From contig VOPW01000001.1 of the NCBI GenBank assembly GCA_007994965.1, forward strand, positions 1,984,001 to 2,048,000: a DNA stretch of 64,000 bases, read 5' to 3'. The first letter of the stretch is position 1; the number at the start of each line of letters is the position of its first letter. The notes below the pieces were generated by a model. That model ran no database searches and was not told where the DNA came from. It saw only the letters and a program-made list of their open reading frames with translations. Positions 37,947-47,425 of this stretch are shown piece by piece. The stretch is from Piscinibacter aquaticus (lineage in GTDB: Bacteria > Pseudomonadota > Gammaproteobacteria > Burkholderiales > Burkholderiaceae_C). A program made the position numbers and the translations under genes.

Positions 37947-38444
37947 ATGTCGAGAGTGCTCTTCGACTTCACCGACCCGACCGCGGCCAGCGCATGGCGT
38001 GCCATCGACGACCGCGTGATGGGAGGCGTCTCGCGCAGCACGCTGCGTCACGACTCGTCAGGCCACGCCGTGTTCGAGGGAACCGTCTCGCTGGAGCGCA
38101 ACGGTGGCTTTGCATCCGTGCGATCAAGTCCGGGCGACTGGGGCCTCGCGGGAGCCGGGGCCTGTCACATGGAAGTGCGTGGCGACGCCAAGCGATTCAA
38201 GCTCAGCCTGCTCACCGACGACGGGTTCGACAGCCTCAACTACCAGGCCGGCTTCGCACCCGCAGGCTCCGACTGGCAGACCCTGCACCTGCCGCTGGCC
38301 GACTTCCGCGCCAGCTTCCGCGGACGAGAAGTCGGCAACGCGCCAGCGCTCGATCCCGCGCGCATCCGCCAGGTCGGCCTGATGATCGCCGCCCGCCAGA
38401 CCGGCCCCTTCGAGCTGCACATCCGCCGGATCGGCCTCGCCTGA
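37947..38444 (+). CDS. CIA30-domain protein
   Basis: A 165-residue protein: RVLFDFTDPTAASAWRAIDD, RVMGGVSRSTLRH, VFEGTVSLERNGGFASVRS, FKLSLLTDDGFDSLNYQAGF and IGLMIAARQTGPFELHI-like end. This is the CIA30/NDUFAF1 beta-sandwich domain, related to a complex I assembly factor in eukaryotes and common as a small protein of unknown role in bacteria. The ATG was preferred to an upstream GTG because the domain begins right after it. Its role on a conjugative element is unclear. Confidence 0.78.
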   Translation: MSRVLFDFTDPTAASAWRAIDDRVMGGVSRSTLRHDSSGHAVFEGTVSLERNGGFASVRSSPGDWGLAGAGACHMEVRGDAKRFKLSLLTDDGFDSLNYQAGFAPAGSDWQTLHLPLADFRASFRGREVGNAPALDPARIRQVGLMIAARQTGPFELHIRRIGLA

Positions 38445-38493
38445 CCCGGCGGCAAACGAGCGACGACGGGGCACGCGCGGTGCCCCATGGCGC

Positions 38494-39012
38494 TCAAAGC
38501 AGGCCCAGCTCGGCGAACGAGCGAACCTCCGCGCCCGCCACCACCAGGTGATCGAGCACCCGTACGTCCACCAGCGCCAGCGCCGTCTTCAGCGTCTGCG
38601 TCAGGAACTCGTCGGCACGGCTCGGTTCGGCCGCGCCCGAAGGATGGTTGTGCGCCAGCAGCACAGCAGCGGCATTGCACCCGAGCGCGGCCTTGACCAC
38701 CTCGCGCGGGTACACCGAGGTCTGCGTCACCGTGCCGCGGAACATCTGCTTCAGCTCGATGATCCGGTGCTGCGCATCGACGAACAGCACGCAGAACACC
38801 TCGTGCTCCAGCACACCGATCTCCAGACTCAGGTAGTCCTTCACCGCCTGCGGCGATGACATCGTGGCACCGCGCCGCACCCGCTGCGACAGCACGCGCC
38901 GCGCCTGCGACAGCACCTCCTCGGCACGCGCAGGACGGTACTGACCATCGACATCGCGCACCAGCAGCGCATCGACAGCGGAAGAAGTGGAAGAAGTGGA
39001 AGAAGACGACAT
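38494..39012 (-). CDS. radC: RadC-like JAB-domain protein
   Basis: A 172-residue RadC/MPN protein. The metal-binding JAMM pattern is [20 protein letters not shown] with Glu, then [20 protein letters not shown] (H-x-H-P-x(n)-S-x2-D), and the family ending [21 protein letters not shown] short Ser/Thr repeat encoded by GAAGAAGTG units forms the N-terminus. Despite the name, RadC has no proven role in repair; copies are frequent on ICEs and integrative plasmids. Confidence 0.87.
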   Translation of the reverse strand: MSSSSTSSTSSAVDALLVRDVDGQYRPARAEEVLSQARRVLSQRVRRGATMSSPQAVKDYLSLEIGVLEHEVFCVLFVDAQHRIIELKQMFRGTVTQTSVYPREVVKAALGCNAAAVLLAHNHPSGAAEPSRADEFLTQTLKTALALVDVRVLDHLVVAGAEVRSFAELGLL

Positions 39013-39221
39013 GGCGAACTCCGGTCTGTGTCGGGCGGGATTGCCCGAGACCGGAGCACCACGGCGCAGCGCAGCCGTCAGGGTTCGACGACGGCCGCAG
39101 GCCGCAAGCGCTCGCCCCGCGAGCGCGCAGACCTTGACGGCGAGAACGGCGTGGTAGCGTGGGTCGACACGGCAAGCCCAAGCCCCGCCTCGAGATGGCT
39201 CAGCTCCAGGGAGCGATCGAC

Positions 39222-39249
39222 TTGACTCGGCCAAATCCTTCTATAAACT
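39222..39249 (+). promoter_or_regulatory. Likely promoter/operator of the first arsR
   Basis: TTGACT at 39222 and a TATAAACT box at 39242 lie just upstream of arsR in an AT-rich patch (AAATCCTTCTATAAACTTAG). Spacing to the TATAAA is 14 bp, or 16 bp to TAAACT, so it is a slightly short sigma-70-type promoter. The ArsR dimer would be expected to cover this region. Confidence 0.5.
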
Positions 39250-39256
39250 TAGAATC

Positions 39257-39583
39257 ATGAATGAAAAAGCTGCCGTCGCTGCGCTTGCTGCCCTAGCCCA
39301 GGACGCCCGCCTTCGCGTCTTCCGTGCCCTGGTCGGTGCGGGTCCCGAGGGCATGACGCCGAGTGCTCTGTCCGCGATGCTCGACATCCCGGCCTCCACC
39401 CTGTCCTTCCACCTGAAGGAACTGGTGCACGCCGACCTCGTGAGCGCCGAGCGCGACGGCCGCAACCTGCACTACCGCCCGGCGCTGAAACGAATGAACG
39501 ATCTTCTGGCCTACCTCACGGCGCACTGCTGCCAAGGCCGTGCCTGCGCACCCGCTGGCGCCAAGCGCCGCACCACCTGCTGA
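39257..39583 (+). CDS. arsR: ArsR-family arsenic-responsive repressor, copy 1
   Basis: A 108-residue winged-helix repressor: AVAALAALAQDARLRVFRAL, MTPSALSAMLDIPASTLSFH, LKELVHADLVSAERDGRNLH. The likely As(III) site is C-terminal: AHCCQGRACAP, with a vicinal Cys pair and a third Cys, like the Acidithiobacillus ferrooxidans type ArsR and unlike the ELCVCD site of E. coli ArsR. When arsenite binds, the operon is released. It heads the arsenic cluster and is followed 13 bp later by the ArsI-like gene. Confidence 0.93.
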   Translation: MNEKAAVAALAALAQDARLRVFRALVGAGPEGMTPSALSAMLDIPASTLSFHLKELVHADLVSAERDGRNLHYRPALKRMNDLLAYLTAHCCQGRACAPAGAKRRTTC

Positions 39584-39596
39584 ACCGGAGAACCTC

Positions 39597-40139
39597 ATGA
39601 AGCGATTCCATGTCCACGTCCACGTCGACGACCTCGCCAAGAGCATCGGCTTCTACTCGAAGCTGTTCGCGGCCGAGCCCACGCGCATCGAGGGCGACTA
39701 CGCCAAGTGGATGCTCGAAGACCCTCGCATCAACTTCGCGATCTCCACGCGCGGCAGCAAGGCCGGCATCGACCACCTGGGCTTCCAGACCGACGATGCG
39801 GAAGAACTCGCGGCGCTGAAGGCGCGCGCCGAGGCCGCCGACATGGCGCTGCTCGACGAAGGCGAGACCACCTGCTGCTATGCCCGCAGCGAGAAGCACT
39901 GGGTCACCGACCCGCAGGGCATCGCGTGGGAGCACTTCCACACGCTGGGCAACATTCCGGTCTTCAACGAAGCTGCGGCAGCCCAGGCCACGGCGACGGC
40001 CTGTTGCACTCCGGCGGCGTCCCCGACCGAAACCGCTGCCCCCGCCTTGGCCGCGGCCGAGTCCGCCGCCTGCTGCACGCCGAACCCCCGAGGCAGGCCG
40101 ATCGGCATCCCGGTGAAGTCGCAATCGTCCTGCTGCTGA
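39597..40139 (+). CDS. ArsI/CadI-family glyoxalase-fold metalloenzyme
   Basis: A 180-residue vicinal oxygen chelate protein. It starts FHVHVHVDDLAKSIGFYSKL, has KWMLEDPRINFAISTRG, IDHLGFQTDDAEELAALKAR and WEHFHTLG with metal-ligand-type His and Glu, plus a CCYARSEKHWV motif like the Cys pair of ArsI C-As lyases. After the fold comes a 50-residue low-complexity tail with three more CC pairs (ACCTPA, ACCTPN, SSCC at the very end). It may break down organoarsenicals or sequester As(III)/Cd(II); activity cannot be told from sequence. Confidence 0.83.
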   Translation: MKRFHVHVHVDDLAKSIGFYSKLFAAEPTRIEGDYAKWMLEDPRINFAISTRGSKAGIDHLGFQTDDAEELAALKARAEAADMALLDEGETTCCYARSEKHWVTDPQGIAWEHFHTLGNIPVFNEAAAAQATATACCTPAASPTETAAPALAAAESAACCTPNPRGRPIGIPVKSQSSCC

Positions 40140-40254
40140 ACGCTCGCGGGCGCGCCGGGCATGCGCCGGCGGCATCAGTGCGTGTCACCGAACTGTCATC
40201 CATCATTTCTACACTGATGGAAGTACCGTTTGATTTCCCGAGGGAGAAGCGATC

Positions 40255-41295
40255 GTGAGAGTCGGCATCAATGGCATGGGACGCATCGGACGGTTGGCCC
40301 TGCGCGCCGCGATGGGCGCGGCCGAACGCCCCGCGGACGACCCCGCGCGGCCAACCGCCTGGAGGTGGTGCACCTCAACGAGTTGAAGGGCGGCGCTGCC
40401 GCCACGGCGCACCTGCTGGAGTTCGACAGCGTGCAGGGCCGCTGGCGCAACCGCATCGCGGCAGAAGGCGATTCGGCCATCCGGATCGGTGACCGACAGC
40501 TGGGCTTTTCGTCGCATGCCACCGCTGCGGAGATTCCGTGGGGCGACGCGGGCGTCGACGTTGTCCTGGAGTGCACCGGCAAGTTCCTGACGCCGGAGAC
40601 GATCCAGGGCCACCTCGACCGCGGCGCCAAGCGCGTGATCGTCGCTGCGCCTGTCAAGGTGGGCGACGTACTGAACATCGTCGTCGGCGTCAACGAGCAC
40701 CTCTACGAACCCGGCCGGCACCGCATCGTGACCGCCGCCTCCTGCACCACCAATTGCCTAGCGCCGGTGGTCAAGGTCGTGCACGAGGCCATCGGCATCC
40801 GCCACGGCCAGATCACCACGATCCACGACCCGACCAACACCAACCTGATGGTCGATGCGCCGCACAAGGACCTGCGGCGCGCGCAGCGCGATGCTCAGCC
40901 TCGCACCGACGACGACGGGCAGTGCCACCGCCATCGCACTGATCTACCCCGAACTCAAGGGCAAGCTCAACGGCCATGCCGTGCGCGCGCCAGTGCTCAA
41001 CGCCTCGCTGACGGACTGCGTGTTCGAACTCAAGCGCGAGACCACGCCGGCCGAGGTCAACGCCCTGTTCGCGCAGGCCGCAAAGGGGCCGCTGGCCGGC
41101 ATCCTCGGCTACGAGGAGCGCCCGCTCGTCAGCGCGGACTACGCGCGCGACACCCGCAGCTCGATCGTCGACGCCCCCTCGACGATGGTGACCGACGGCA
41201 CCCTGCTGAAGGTCTACGCCCGGTACGACAACGAGATGGGCTACGCCTGCCGCATGGTGGACCTCGCCTGCCACATGCAGCGCCAAGGCATCTGA
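40255..41295 (+). CDS. gapdh: Arsenic-operon glyceraldehyde-3-phosphate dehydrogenase (frame changes near 40345 and 40885)
   Basis: About 347 residues. The NAD-binding start [19 protein letters not shown], catalytic loop [32 protein letters not shown], and the late [17 protein letters not shown] and WYDNE-like [14 protein letters not shown] are all present. In ars operons this enzyme joins arsenate to glyceraldehyde 3-phosphate to make 1-arseno-3-phosphoglycerate for ArsJ export. Frame changes at GCGCGGCCAAC (one G short) and in a GCGCGC run near 40885. It starts at GTG and precedes arsJ by 7 bp. Confidence 0.9.
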
Positions 41296-41302
41296 GGCAG
41301 CC

Positions 41303-42606
41303 ATGAACCCCGGCACCCGCAACTACGCCATCGTCACCGCCGCCTACTGGGGCTTCACCCTCAGCGACGGCGCGCTGCGCATGCTGGTGCTGCTGCACTT
41401 CTACCGGCTCGGCTACTCGCCCTTCACGCTCGCCTTCCTGTTCCTGCTCTACGAGGCCATGGGCGTGGTGGCTAACCTGATCGGCGGCTGGCTGGCCACG
41501 CGCTACGGCATCAAGCGCATGCTGACGGTGGGCCTCTTTACCGAGATCACCGGCTTCCTGCTGATGTCGGCGCTGTCGCCGACCGGTCGGTGGCGCTGTC
41601 GGTCGCCTGGGTCGTCGCGGCGCAAGGCATCTGCGGCGTCGCGAAGGACCTGACCAAGACCGCCAGCAAGTCCGCCATCAAAGCCACGGCCGGCGATGCC
41701 TCGGGCCAGCTGTTCAAGTGGGTCGCCTTCTTCACCGGCAGCAAGAACGCGATGAAGGGCGTGGGCTTCTTCCTCGGCGGGCTGCTGCTCCAGGCCGTTG
41801 GCTTCCAGGTCGCCCTGTGGATCATGGCGGGGCTGCTGGCGATCGTCTTCATCGGCGTCGTCAGTTTCGTGCCGCCGCTGATGGGCAAGAGCAAGGCCTC
41901 GAAGTCGGCGAAGGAGTTGTTCGCCAAGAACCGCGGCATCAACCTGCTCGCGGCTGCGCGGGTGGCCCTCTTCGGCGCGCGCGACGTGTGGTTCGTGGTC
42001 GGCGTGCCGGTGTTCCTGTACGCCTCGGGCTGGACTTTCACGATGGTCAGCGGCTTCGTGGCGCTGTGGACCATCGGCTACGGCATGGTGCAGGCGGCCG
42101 CCCCGGCCATCGTGCGGCGTAGCGACGATGGCTTGAGCGCCGAGGTGCCCGCAGCACGCCTGTGGTCGGCCCTGCTCGCGCTCGTGCCAATCGTCCTGGC
42201 CGGTCTGGTGCTCGCAAAGGTGCCGAATCTCGAGTGGGTCGTCGTCGGGGGCTCGCGGTATTCGGCTTCGCCTTCGCCGTGAACTCCTCGGTCCACTCCC
42301 ACCGGTCCTGGCCTATGCCGGTTCGGAGAAGGCCGCCGAAGACGTGGGCTTCTACTACGCCGCCAACGCGCTGGGCCGCTTCTTCGGCACCCTGCTGTCG
42401 GGCCTGCTCTACCAGTGGGGCGGGCTGGCCGGTCGCTGTCCGGATCGGCAACGCTGCTCGTGACCTGCTGGCTGGTCACGCTGGCGCTGCCAACTCGCCT
42501 GCAGAACCTCAGGCAACCGGTGCTCGATGGTGCCGAGGCCAAGGGCCCGGGCCTGGACCCGAAGGTCCAATCGGCCGCCGCAGCCGCCACACACCAGGGG
42601 ACCTGA
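41303..42606 (+). CDS. arsJ: ArsJ organoarsenical efflux permease (about four frame changes)
   Basis: An MFS transporter of about 430 residues with about 12 hydrophobic segments. It begins [20 protein letters not shown] and contains [80 protein letters not shown]. ArsJ exports 1-arseno-3-phosphoglycerate made by the neighbouring GAPDH. Frame changes near 41580, 42252, 42308 and 42435; the last two are CCGGTC sites that fit a lost G. A short hydrophilic tail ends the protein. Confidence 0.92.
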
Positions 42607-42611
42607 CCGTG

Positions 42612-42947
42612 ATGGACGAGAAGGCCGCAGTGCGGGCATTGGGAGCGCTGGCGCAGGACGTGCGCCTGCGCATCTATCGCGCCGTGGTCGGCGTCGGCCC
42701 CACCGGCATGACGCCGGGCGCCATCGCGAGCGAACTGGCCGTCCCACCCTCGACCGTGTCCTTCCACGTCAAGGAATTGCTGCATGCCGGCCTGCTCACG
42801 CAGGAGCGTGACGGCCGGCACCTGATCTACCGGCCGAGCATCGACACCATGAACGAGTTGCTCGCCTACCTTTCGGCGCACTGCTGCCGGGCCGTCAGAT
42901 GCGACGCGGCGCCCGTGGCGTCCGACACGGTGTGCACCACCTGCTGA
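42612..42947 (+). CDS. arsR2: ArsR-family arsenic-responsive repressor, copy 2
   Basis: A 111-residue paralogue of the first ArsR, very similar over the winged helix (AVRALGALAQDVRLRIYRAV, VPPSTVSFHVKELLHAGLLT). Its tail has AHCCRAVRCDA and ends VCTTC, giving more cysteines than copy 1. The two copies probably arose by duplication, and each may respond to a different arsenic or antimony level. It lies within the run of genes, between arsJ and arsC, and probably adds autoregulation in the middle of the operon. Confidence 0.9.
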   Translation: MDEKAAVRALGALAQDVRLRIYRAVVGVGPTGMTPGAIASELAVPPSTVSFHVKELLHAGLLTQERDGRHLIYRPSIDTMNELLAYLSAHCCRAVRCDAAPVASDTVCTTC

Positions 42948-42978
42948 ACCGAACCACCACCACGTACGGAGACGCTCC

Positions 42979-43473
42979 ATGAGCGACAAGGTCTACAACG
43001 TGCTCTTCGTCTGCACGCACAACTCGGCACGCTCGATCATGGCCGAGGGCATCCTCAACAGCCTGGGTCGCGGACGCTTCCAGGCCTTCTCGGCGGGCAG
43101 CCACCCGGGCACGTCGGTCAACCCGTTCGCGCTGAAGACCCTGTCGGAGCTGCACATCCCCACGGATGGCTTTCGCAGCAAGGACTGGGACGAGTTCGCG
43201 CGGCCCGGCGCGCCCGAACTCGAATTCGTGTTCACGGTCTGCGACAAGGCCGCCGGCGAGGTCTGCCCCGTCTGGCCCGGCCAGCCGATGACGGCGCACT
43301 GGGGCGTGGCCGATCCGGCCGCCTTCGAGGGCACGGACGAGCAGAAGGCCAAGGTCTTCTGGGACACCGCGATCGTGCTGAAGCGCCGCATCGAGCTGAT
43401 GCTGGCACTGCCCTTCGCGTCGCTGGACAGGATGGCCATCCAGCGAGAGATCAAGGACATCGGGACGCGCTGA
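42979..43473 (+). CDS. arsC: Arsenate reductase, low-molecular-weight phosphatase type
   Basis: A 164-residue enzyme in one frame. The P-loop [18 protein letters not shown] has the C-x5-R catalytic motif; [39 protein letters not shown] and [19 protein letters not shown] follow as in this ArsC class, including the later Cys residues. It reduces arsenate to arsenite with thioredoxin or glutaredoxin, feeding Acr3. It is 3 bp ahead of acr3. Confidence 0.94.
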   Translation: MSDKVYNVLFVCTHNSARSIMAEGILNSLGRGRFQAFSAGSHPGTSVNPFALKTLSELHIPTDGFRSKDWDEFARPGAPELEFVFTVCDKAAGEVCPVWPGQPMTAHWGVADPAAFEGTDEQKAKVFWDTAIVLKRRIELMLALPFASLDRMAIQREIKDIGTR

Positions 43474-43476
43474 ACC

Positions 43477-44548
43477 ATGTCGAGCGCCGCCCTGCCTGCC
43501 CGGCCGGCAGCGCCGGCACCGATGAGCGTCTTCGAACGCTATCTCACCGTCTGGGTCTTCCTCTGCATCGTCGTGGGCATCGCCCTCGGCCAACTGCTGC
43601 CCGGGCCGGTGCAGGCCATCGGCAGGATGGAGGTCGCGAAGGTCAACCTGCCGGTCGGGCTGCTGATCTGGGTGATGATCATCCCGATGCTGCTGAAGGT
43701 CGACTTCGGCGTGCTGCACCGGTGAAGCAGCACTGGCGCGGCATCGGCGTGACGCTCTTCGTCAACTGGGCCGTCAAGCCCTTCTCGATGGCGCTGCTGG
43801 GCTGGATCTTCATCCGCCATGTCTTCGCGCCCTACCTGCCGGCGGGACAGGCCGACAGCTACATCGCCGGGCTGATCCTGCTGGCCGCGGCACCCTGTAC
43901 CGCGATGGTGTTCGTGTGGAGCCGGCTCACCAACGGCCACCCGCTCTTCACGCTCAGCCGGTGGCATTGAACGACACCATCATGGTGTTCGCCTTTGCGC
44001 CCATCGTCGCGCTGCTGCTCGGCCTGTCATCGATCATCGTGCCCTGGGACACGCTGATCACCTCGGTGGTGCTGTACATCGTGATCCCGGTGGTGATTGC
44101 GCAGTTGTGGCGCAAGGCGCTGCTGGCCAAGGGGCAGGCGACCTTTGACGCAACGCTCGCGAGGATCGGGCCGTGGTCGATCACCGCGCTGCTCGCCACG
44201 CTGGTGCTGCTGTTCGGCTTCCAGGGCGAGGCCATCCTGAAGCAGCCGCTGGTGATCGCCATGCTTGCGGTGCCGATCCTGATCCAGGTGCTCTTCAACT
44301 CCGGACTGGCCTACTGGCTGAACCGCCGTCTCGGCGAATCGCACAGCGTGGCCTGCCCCTCGGCGCTGATCGGCGCCAGCAACTTCTTCGAGCTGGCGGT
44401 GGCCGCGGCGATCAGCCTGTTCGGCTTCGAGTCCGGCGCCGCGCTGGCCACCGTGGTCGGCGTGCTGATCGAGGTGCCGGTGATGCTGCTGGTGGTGCGG
44501 TTCGTGAACCAGAGCAAGCTCTGGTACGAGGCCGGCGCGAGGGGCTGA
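43477..44548 (+). CDS. acr3: Acr3-type arsenite efflux permease (frame changes near 43720 and 43962)
   Basis: A polytopic protein of about 357 residues with ten likely membrane segments. Family marks: [20 protein letters not shown] near the start, [20 protein letters not shown] with the essential Cys, and [20 protein letters not shown] with the essential Glu. It exports As(OH)3. Both frame changes are at CACCGGTGAAG and AGCCGGTGGCA, each explained by one G lost from CCGGGTG. Downstream ArsA may energise it. Confidence 0.93.
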
Positions 44549-44657
44549 GCCACGCCGCCGGGCCGATCGATCGCACCGATGAAGTCATCGCCGGACGCAT
44601 GATCGACGTCAAGGTGCCGCAGGTGCGCAGGCGCACAGTGGTCACAGAGGACGCGAT

Positions 44658-46673
44658 ATGAAGATCAGGGTTCTGGGCTCGGGCTGCAGCAAGTGCCGCA
44701 GCACGATCGGCATCATCGAACGCACGGCCCGCGATGCGGGCGTCGAGGTCGAGATCGTCAAGGTCGAGGATCACGACGCGATCAGGGCCTTCGGCGTGCA
44801 CGCCACGCCGGCCGTCGTCATCGAAGGCCGGGTGGTGCACAGCGGAGGCATCCCGTCGCACGAGGCGGTGCAGGCGTGGTTCAAGCCGGCCAGCGTCGGG
44901 TTCATCGAGCACGCGACCCGGCACCTCTTCTTCACCGGCAAGGGCGGCGTGGGCAAGACCTCGCTGTCCACCGCCACCGCGCTGACGCTGGCCGATGCCG
45001 GCAAGAAGGTGCTGCTCGTCAGCACCGATGCCGCGTCGAACCTCGACGAGATGCTCGGCATCGAGCTGCGCAACGCGCCGGTCCCGGTGCCGGGCGCACC
45101 CGGCCTGTCGGTCCTCAACATCGACCCCGACAACGCCGCCGAGTCATACCGCCAGCGCGTGCTGGCGCAGATGGGCGCGAGCGCGACGGCCGAGGAACTG
45201 TCGACGGTGCGCGAGCAGCTGTCGGGGGCCTGCACGACCGAGATCGCCTCGTTCGACGAGTTCTCCTCCCTGCTGGCCGACGCCGCGCAAGCCTGGGACC
45301 ACATCGTCTTCGACACCGCGCCCACCGGACACACCCTGCGCCTGCTCAGCCTGCCCAAGGCCTGGACCGGATTCCTGGATGGCAACGACCGCGGTGCATC
45401 GTGCCTGGGCCCGCATTCGGGCCTGAAGATGCAGGAGGCGCGCTTCCAGGCCGCGCTCGACGCGCTGGGCGACCCCGCGAAAACCACCGTCGTCCTGGTG
45501 ACCCGGCCCGAGCGCGGCGCGATCGAAGAGGCCGCCCGCACCTCGGTCGAGCTGCGCGAGCTGGGGCTGGACAACCAGCGCCGGCGATCAACGGCGTGTT
45601 CCATGCCAGCGACCGCAGTGACGCGGTGGCCTGCGCGATCGAGGATCTCGGACAGCAGGCGGTGGGGCCCTGCCGGCCACGCTGCGGGCACTGCCTCAGG
45701 ACCGCGTGCCGCTGCGTCGCTTCGATACCGTCGGCCTGCCGGCCCTGCGCGCACTGCTGGTCCCCGGCGTTGCCCCGGTCGCACTGCGAGCGGCAGCACC
45801 CGACGTTGAGACGGTTCCGCTACCCGACCTCGCTGCGCTGGCCGATCAACTGGCCGCGGCCGGTCACGGCCTGATCATGGTGATGGGCAAGGGTGGCGTC
45901 GGCAAGACCACCATCGCCGCGGCGCTGGCCATCGGCTGGTCCAGCGTGGCCAGACCGTGCACCTGAGCACCACCGACCCGGCGGCGCACCCGGCCGGCAC
46001 GCTGGACGGCGACCTGCCGGGCCTGAAGGTGAGCCGCATCGACCCGAAGGTCGCGACGCAGCGCTACATCGACAAGATCATGGCCGCGGTCGCCGCAGCT
46101 CGACGCGCAGGAGCAGGCCCTGCTGCTGGAGGACCTGCAGTCCCCCTGCACCGAGGAGGTGGCGGTGTTCCATGCCTTCTCGCGCATCGTCAGCGAAGGC
46201 CGCAGTGCCTTCGTGGTGCTGGACACCGCCCCCACCGGCCACTCGATGCTGCTGATGGACGCGACCGGCGCCTACCACCGGCAGATGACGCGCGAGTTCG
46301 AAGGCCACGGCGGAGCCCGCATCGTGACGCCGCTGATGCGGCTGCAGGATGCCGCGTACACGAAGATCATCCTGGTGACCCTGCCCGAGGTGACGCCGGT
46401 GTCCCAGGCTGCTGCGCTGCAGGACGACCTGCGCCGCGCCCGCATCGAGCCCTACGCCTGGGTGCTGAACAAGAGCGTGCTGGCGGCGGGAACGCACGAC
46501 CCCTGCTGCAGGCCCGGCTTGCGGGTGAACGCAAGCAGATCGAGCGCATATCCTCAGGCCTCGCGCAGCGGCTGTATGCGCTGCCCTGGCTGCCGGTGCC
46601 ACCGATCGGCCTCGGTGAGTTGTCGAAGCTGGTCCGCGCCCCGCTACCCGCAGGCGCCCTCGCGGCCACCTGA
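44658..46673 (+). CDS. arsA: Thioredoxin-like domain fused to ArsA arsenite-stimulated ATPase (about five frame changes)
   Basis: The first 75 residues form a thioredoxin-like domain (KIRVLGSGCSKCRSTIGIIE with CxxC, then FGVHATPAVVIEGRVVHSGG). With no stop it runs into ArsA: FIEHATRHLFFTGKGGVGKT. The two ATPase halves each have a P-loop (second: MGKGGVGKTTIAAALA) and a DTAPTGH motif; the three As(III)-binding cysteines are in GACTTEIASFDEF, ASCLGPHSG and SPCTEEVAVF. Frame changes near 45583, 45668, 45940, 46095 and 46500. No arsD is present, so the fused domain may deliver arsenite to ArsA. Its start lies 109 bp after acr3. Confidence 0.88.
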
Positions 46674-46677
46674 CGGG

Positions 46678-47370
46678 CTACTGCACGCGCCCGGCCGCCC
46701 GGCCACCGCCCAGTTCGCTGACGAACGACGATGGCAAAGGGCGAACTCTGGATCCCGGCTTGCGCTTGCTGACGGTGCCGATGTTGACGCAGCACACCGG
46801 CACCTCGTCGGGCGCCAGTCCGCACAGCTCGCTCAGTCGCTTCGAGGCCATCGCCTGACCGCTGGTCAGGCCGGCGCCGAAGCCCATCGCATGGGCGCCG
46901 AGCAGCAGGTTCTGGACCGCGGCCCCCATGGACACCATGCGCTCGAGCGACGGTGTGTCCGGCTCGCGAGGCCCGAGGCACGCAATGGCCACCATCAGCA
47001 GGGGCGCACGGTGGGCCTTCTCGCGGGCCGACTCGATCTGCTCGAGCGTCGCCCCGGGATCGCGATCGATCAGGGCCAGCGCGAACACCTCGGCCAGCCG
47101 ATGGCGTTGGCCGGCCGGCACGATGATGAAGCGCCAGGGCGTCAGCAAGCCATGGTCGGGCGCCGCCGCCGCCAGGGACAACAGCTCGTGCAACTGCTCG
47201 GCGGTCGGGCCCGGCTCCACCGGGCGCTTGGGCGACACGTTCTGGCGCGACCCGATCAGGGCCTGCGCAAAGCCGAAGGCATCACCTTCGAGGCCGATCG
47301 CGGGCGGACCGCCGGGCTGCGATCGGGCCCGGCCCTCGCGCTCACCGGGATCTGCGTGGTCCATGTTCAT
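46678..47370 (-). CDS. Nitroreductase-family protein of the aio operon
   Basis: A 230-residue flavoprotein: LIGSRQNVSPKRPVEPGPTA, LLSLAAAAPDHGLLTPWRFI, MGAAVQNLLLGAHAMGFGAG and a distal VCCVNIGTVSKRKP. This is the NfnB/nitroreductase fold. A nitroreductase gene after the oxidase genes is known from betaproteobacterial arsenite oxidase operons (aoxC of Herminiimonas); its role there is unproven. The ATG was chosen at MNMDHAD, which fits the 55-bp gap from aioA; it converges with arsA at a distance of 4 bp. Confidence 0.85.
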   Translation of the reverse strand: MNMDHADPGEREGRARSQPGGPPAIGLEGDAFGFAQALIGSRQNVSPKRPVEPGPTAEQLHELLSLAAAAPDHGLLTPWRFIIVPAGQRHRLAEVFALALIDRDPGATLEQIESAREKAHRAPLLMVAIACLGPREPDTPSLERMVSMGAAVQNLLLGAHAMGFGAGLTSGQAMASKRLSELCGLAPDEVPVCCVNIGTVSKRKPGSRVRPLPSSFVSELGGGRAAGRVQ

Positions 47371-47425
47371 TGGAAGCTTCCTCGTCGAAAGGGGGTGCCC
47401 GCCGGCACCCCCGAGCACGCAGCAC

